Assembly: GCA_041390365.1 (NCBI GenBank)
Contig: JAWKQB010000001.1
Span: 1,302,001-1,366,000 of the forward strand
Direction: 5' to 3'
Source of the DNA: Syntrophotaleaceae bacterium
GTDB lineage: Bacteria; Desulfobacterota; Desulfuromonadia; Desulfuromonadales; Syntrophotaleaceae
DNA length: 64,000 nucleotides
The notes beneath the pieces are model-generated. The model ran no database searches, had not been told where the DNA came from, and was given only the letters and a program-made list of their open reading frames with translations. Positions 60,789-64,000 of the stretch are shown here, one piece after another. Position numbers and translations under genes: made by a program. Position 1 is the first letter of the stretch; every line of letters starts with the position of its first letter.

Positions 60789-61861
60789 CGCCCCCCCACA
60801 AGATTGCTTAAAACCCTTAGCAGTGACCGCGGGTCGTGGAGCATGTTCGTGTAGGCAGCATTGGCCAGGGGGCAATGGCATTCACCAGCTTTGATCGACC
60901 CACGAATCTGTTCGGCCCGTTCCCCGAACCATATCTTCTTGAAGTCAAAATTAACGTTTTTAAGGTTCCCCATGCTCTCTGCCCGGATACAACACCCCCA
61001 TACATCACCGTCCGGCGCTATCTGTGCGGAGGCAAACCCTGCGTAACAAGGAATCACCTGTCGACGTTCCCTTAAAATGCGTTTGATTAGATGGTAATAC
61101 TCTATGCGGAAAATACGGGTGATCTTGCCCAGGCGGGAAAAATGTTCTTTCTGGAGTTGGTTGACAAGAAAGTCTGCGGCCTCGAAATAGAGATCGCTAT
61201 CTGGTGAGATACAGGCTCCAATGGTATCGAGTTCAACACGCTCCTCTGCAATCTCGGTGATATAGGAGTCAGCATTCAAGGCCCTCAGAGTTTTATAAAT
61301 TGAGGGGATTTCCTCTACATTGAACCTTGAAATAACGGTGTGAATTCCAACGGACAAATTGGGCAACTGTAGTGACTTCAAGGCCAGGATACTTTCAATG
61401 GCTTTATCGTAACTTCCATGAACTCCTCGAATATCGTCGTTGAAAGGTCCTAATGCATCAATGGAAACATTCACGACAACTGCACTGTCACAACAATGTG
61501 TGCCAATTCGACGTACAACATCGGGAATTTTTGAAACAAGCAAACCATTAGTAGGAATATTGATAATTGATGGTCTGCAAATATTATAGAAAAGACAAGC
61601 TATGTCGCCTAATTTATCGTTAAGAAACGGCTCTCCGCCACTGATTGTTATCCAGAAAGGCGACTTTCCCAGACTTAAAAAAACCTTTTTCCATTCTTCA
61701 ACAGAAATCTCGGCGCTATCTTTTTTATAAACATTACATGTTCTGCAACTCGAATTACAGCGAAAGCTCGGGCTGATTGTCAAACTCATGGGCAGCATTC
61801 TTGGTTTACCCATTGCCCTGAAGAGCATGTACCATGGAACCCTGGAAATTATACCGAGCAT
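60785..61861 (-). CDS. Radical SAM enzyme with SPASM-like C-terminus
   Basis: 358 residues. Radical SAM cluster Cys35, Cys39, Cys42 (RCNSSCRTC), then WITISGGEPFLNDKL, INIPTNGLLVSKIP, VNVSIDALGPFNDDIRG, and C-terminal cysteines (CYAGFASAQIAPDGDVWGCC, then CHCPLANA) that can hold an auxiliary cluster, as in SPASM/HpnH-like proteins. No B12 domain, unlike the other two radical SAM enzymes of the cluster. Translationally coupled to the SDR gene. Reaction unknown. Confidence 0.87.
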   Translation of the reverse strand: MLGIISRVPWYMLFRAMGKPRMLPMSLTISPSFRCNSSCRTCNVYKKDSAEISVEEWKKVFLSLGKSPFWITISGGEPFLNDKLGDIACLFYNICRPSIINIPTNGLLVSKIPDVVRRIGTHCCDSAVVVNVSIDALGPFNDDIRGVHGSYDKAIESILALKSLQLPNLSVGIHTVISRFNVEEIPSIYKTLRALNADSYITEIAEERVELDTIGACISPDSDLYFEAADFLVNQLQKEHFSRLGKITRIFRIEYYHLIKRILRERRQVIPCYAGFASAQIAPDGDVWGCCIRAESMGNLKNVNFDFKKIWFGERAEQIRGSIKAGECHCPLANAAYTNMLHDPRSLLRVLSNLVGGR

Positions 61862-61919
61862 TTACTCATGTCCTTATTCAGATGCACGAATATTCTGACC
61901 TCAAAAAGGGGTAATGCTC

Positions 61920-62801
61920 CTAGCTCAGCTTTTTCGTGGACGATGCTATTTCCCAAATATAAGGATTCCGCTTTTTGATATAGAAGTCGTAGTACCCTAA
62001 AAAGCGTCCAATGGCCTCAAGACAAATAGCGCCGACAGTCCAAGCCGTGAATTTAAAGCCTCGGGGAGGCTCCTCAAGCAGAAAACTAAGTATTTTCAGT
62101 GGATTGGACGTGCTCACCTCATAGCTCTTTTCCTGAATCAAATGCTTGTGGCCTGCAGCGATACGCCTTCGCTGCTTAAGAAAATCTTTAATATTTTCCG
62201 GCCCTTTGTTGCGAACAACAGCTTCTGGCACATAGCAGAGTTCATATCCGGATTCCCGGATAATTGCTTCCACACTCGCCTCATCAACAGCCGTGTCGCT
62301 GGGTATGGCTCTTACTATGTTTCTGAATGCAACGAGTTCCCCAAGTTTCGGTGTTTTCATTGCAACTTTATGGTGCAGATTCCACATAAGATTTACAACA
62401 AAACCGACAAAGGTATCTTCCTCATTGACCGGGACCGGATGGGCTCCAGTCATACCGACATTCTCAACATAAAAAGGTTTGACCAGAAGTTGAAAAGTAC
62501 CTATATCTGGAATTGTATCACCGCTTTCAAGTAAAACAATATCGCCGGAAGCATGTTCAAGAAAGAGATTGATTGCAGAAGCTTTTCCTTCCCTTCGTTC
62601 CTGAATCAGAAGCTTGATACGACTGTCTCGATGGGAAAATTCCTGAACTATTTCAGCCGTCCGATCAGTGCAGCCTGAAGCAACCACAAAAATTTCTAAC
62701 AACTGGTCATTGCAGAATTTTTGTTCTATGACTGCATTAAGCAATCTTCCAATATTTTTTTCCTCGTTGTAGGCCATGACGCCTAGAGAAAGTTTAAACA
62801 T
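61920..62801 (-). CDS. Glycosyltransferase family 2
   Basis: 293 residues, GT-A: LGVMAYNEEKNIGRLLNAVIE start, VVASGCTDRTAEIVQEF, REGKASAINLFLEHASGDIVLLESGDTIPD, TAVDEASVEAIIRESGYELCYVPEA, and LKQRRRIAAGHKHL, a set common to membrane-associated GT2 enzymes. The ATG overlaps the last base of the previous stop (TGATG) and has AAAGGCGG upstream, so it is coupled to the DPM1-like gene. Donor sugar unknown. Confidence 0.87.
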   Translation of the reverse strand: MFKLSLGVMAYNEEKNIGRLLNAVIEQKFCNDQLLEIFVVASGCTDRTAEIVQEFSHRDSRIKLLIQERREGKASAINLFLEHASGDIVLLESGDTIPDIGTFQLLVKPFYVENVGMTGAHPVPVNEEDTFVGFVVNLMWNLHHKVAMKTPKLGELVAFRNIVRAIPSDTAVDEASVEAIIRESGYELCYVPEAVVRNKGPENIKDFLKQRRRIAAGHKHLIQEKSYEVSTSNPLKILSFLLEEPPRGFKFTAWTVGAICLEAIGRFLGYYDFYIKKRNPYIWEIASSTKKLS

Positions 62802-63580
62802 CAAAAATCCGCCTTTTCTTGATAACTTTCTACCCACTCACGGTAATCCTTGAACAAAAATGGGAGATGTTTGATGACCTCAATGAGAGGCGCTCTACAT
62901 CTTAGCGTCAACCAGATGGCTTCCCAAACAACATTTCGAGAAATCTTGGAAGACCCGCGATCGCGTTCTTTAAAGATAATTGGAATTTCTACTACCCGGA
63001 ATCCATGCTTGAACGCAAGATAAGTCATTTCTATTTGAAAAGCATATCCATCCGATCGAACTTTTTCCAGGTTTATGGTCTCCAACACTTGCCTTCGATA
63101 ACATCTAAAACCTGCAGTAAAATCCCATACTGGTTTGACCATGATATAGGAAACATACATATTTGCCAGTTTACTGAGAAGAAGTCTTCGAAACCGCCAC
63201 CCTTCTACCCTGACGCCATCCTTATATCGACTACCGATTACAACATCTGCTTTATTTATAGCTGTCAAAAAATCCTTGAGATATCCAACTCCATGAGAAA
63301 GATCAGCATCCATTTCAAAGACAAGATCGGCCCCCCTGGCAAGGGCTTCCTGAAACCCCCTCACATAAGCAGTGCCAAGACCAGCCTTTTTGGGGCGGTG
63401 GATTACATTGACCCGGCGGTCCCGTGACGCGATAGTATCGGCTATTTGACCTGTTCCATCCGGTGAATTATCGTCGACCACGATAATATTGAAATCAGGA
63501 TGGCAGGAAAATATTTGTTCAAATAACCTTTCAATATTTTCGGCTTCATTGTATGTAGGAATAACAATATATATGTTCAT
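62801..63580 (-). CDS. Polyprenol-phosphate glycosyltransferase (DPM1-like GT2)
   Basis: 259 residues. YIVIPTYNEAENIERLFEQI start, VVDDNSPDGTGQIAD, FEMDADLSHGVGYLKDFL (DxD), VIGSRYKDG, TAGFRCYRRQVLE, and VEIPIIFKERDRGSSKIS are the hallmarks of dolichol/polyprenol-monophosphomannose synthase. There are no C-terminal membrane helices, as in the soluble form. It would load a sugar on polyprenyl phosphate, which ties it to the isoprenoid part of the cluster. GGAGG precedes the ATG at 63580. Confidence 0.9.
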   Translation of the reverse strand: MNIYIVIPTYNEAENIERLFEQIFSCHPDFNIIVVDDNSPDGTGQIADTIASRDRRVNVIHRPKKAGLGTAYVRGFQEALARGADLVFEMDADLSHGVGYLKDFLTAINKADVVIGSRYKDGVRVEGWRFRRLLLSKLANMYVSYIMVKPVWDFTAGFRCYRRQVLETINLEKVRSDGYAFQIEMTYLAFKHGFRVVEIPIIFKERDRGSSKISRNVVWEAIWLTLRCRAPLIEVIKHLPFLFKDYREWVESYQEKADF

Positions 63581-63674
63581 AACTACCTCCTCCACATATA
63601 CCATCGTTTTGATAGTTAAATAGAAAAATTTTAATTTTCAAAATATAATAACTACATTCTTCAGATTAGAACTA

Positions 63675-64000
63675 TTATTGAAAACTACTATTTTTCTCTT
63701 CCAAGCTATTGTAGATATCTAATTTTTCGAACTCAAAAATTGAATGGCGCCAAGTACGAATTGGAGTTAAATATTTAAATTGAATTTTGTCAGAAAAACT
63801 AAGGCCAACAACACACTTTTTATTTAGAACTAAACCATTTAAATTTTTAAATTCGGATAAATTAAAACCGTCTTCTCTACCTAGTATAAAAATCTTTTTT
63901 CCAGAAGTAATAGTTTCGATTTTTGTACCCATTGCACATACTCGACAGGATTTATAAGCTGCGGATACATCCAAAAAAACAGGATCTTGCAAAATATTTG
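63675..64000 (-). CDS. Partial protein, C-terminal 107 residues, unknown family
   Basis: The frame is open to the window edge, and no start is required inside the window. The visible part (DPVFLDVSAAYKSCRVCAMGTK, with a CRVC pair; then KKIFILGRED and beta-rich IQFKYLTPIRTWRHSIFEFE) matches nothing I recognise. AT-rich like its neighbours. It is the next minus-strand gene upstream of the DPM1-like gene, separated by 94 bases. Confidence 0.5.
   Translation of the reverse strand, partial: NILQDPVFLDVSAAYKSCRVCAMGTKIETITSGKKIFILGREDGFNLSEFKNLNGLVLNKKCVVGLSFSDKIQFKYLTPIRTWRHSIFEFEKLDIYNSLEEKNSSFQ

Noticed and set aside
1..64000. CRISPR arrays, tRNA or rRNA genes
   Set aside because: No regularly spaced direct repeats and no cloverleaf with GTTCGA-type T-loop were found. 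Repeats seen are inverted intergenic hairpins.

Overview
The window looks like a chromosome segment of a Desulfuromonadales-type (deltaproteobacterial / Desulfobacterota) anaerobe. This is inferred from the mix of hydrogenase maturase HydE, SelA, a NuoE/NuoF-type module, a NifS/MoeB-like/TusA-like sulfur group, GspA/GspB, several heavy-metal exporters and a DNA-repair nuclease/helicase pair. No rRNA or tRNA is present to fix the taxonomy. Bases 1 to about 41,000 are GC-rich with ordinary codon use. From about 41,500 to 64,000 the DNA is clearly more AT-rich, most strongly at 47.9-51.3 kb, and almost every gene lies on the minus strand, so this part looks like an acquired accessory cluster.

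Layout: (1) 1-5,354, minus: an AddA-like helicase (cut by the window edge), an AddB-like Fe-S nuclease and a VanZ-like protein. (2) 5.4-9.4 kb: a ZraP-like periplasmic protein behind a sigma-54-like promoter, a Zn/Cd/Pb P-type ATPase, and undecaprenyl-diphosphatase. (3) 9.5-11.9 kb: divergent sulfur genes (NifS-like cysteine desulfurase; MoeB/ThiF-like E1 plus TusA-like protein). (4) 12.6-15.7 kb: a two-gene membrane unit (DUF1440-like, fatty-acid hydroxylase) split by an IS110 element whose bridge RNA guides can be read by eye, then a SHOCT protein. (5) 15.8-25.8 kb, minus: copper/silver resistance (CopA-type ATPase, periplasmic protein, CusA, CusB, CusC-like, an exported orphan). (6) 26-35.2 kb: MetY, HydE with an FNR-type palindrome upstream, an Rrf2 regulator, GspB/GspA, glucan phosphorylase, MetF and a 64-residue orphan. 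(7) 35.2-41 kb: MobA, SelA, and a three-gene NADH-oxidising Fe-S module without a catalytic subunit. (8) 41.5-64 kb: the AT-rich cluster.

The AT-rich cluster combines isoprenoid supply (DXS, type 1 IDI, an IspA-like prenyl synthase with an altered second Asp-rich motif), a UbiA prenyltransferase, a CrtC-like lipocalin-fold protein, a rifampicin-phosphotransferase-like enzyme, two B12-binding radical SAM enzymes, a SPASM-like radical SAM enzyme, a methyltransferase, four glycosyltransferases, UDP-xylose synthase, another sugar-nucleotide/NAD epimerase, a Wzx-like flippase and a GH26-like lipoprotein. My inference is that it makes a glycosylated, tailored isoprenoid or an isoprenoid-linked glycan; I do not recognise the pathway. 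The two most notable observations are this cluster and the decoded IS110 bridge RNA, whose target and donor guides agree with the element's two junctions.
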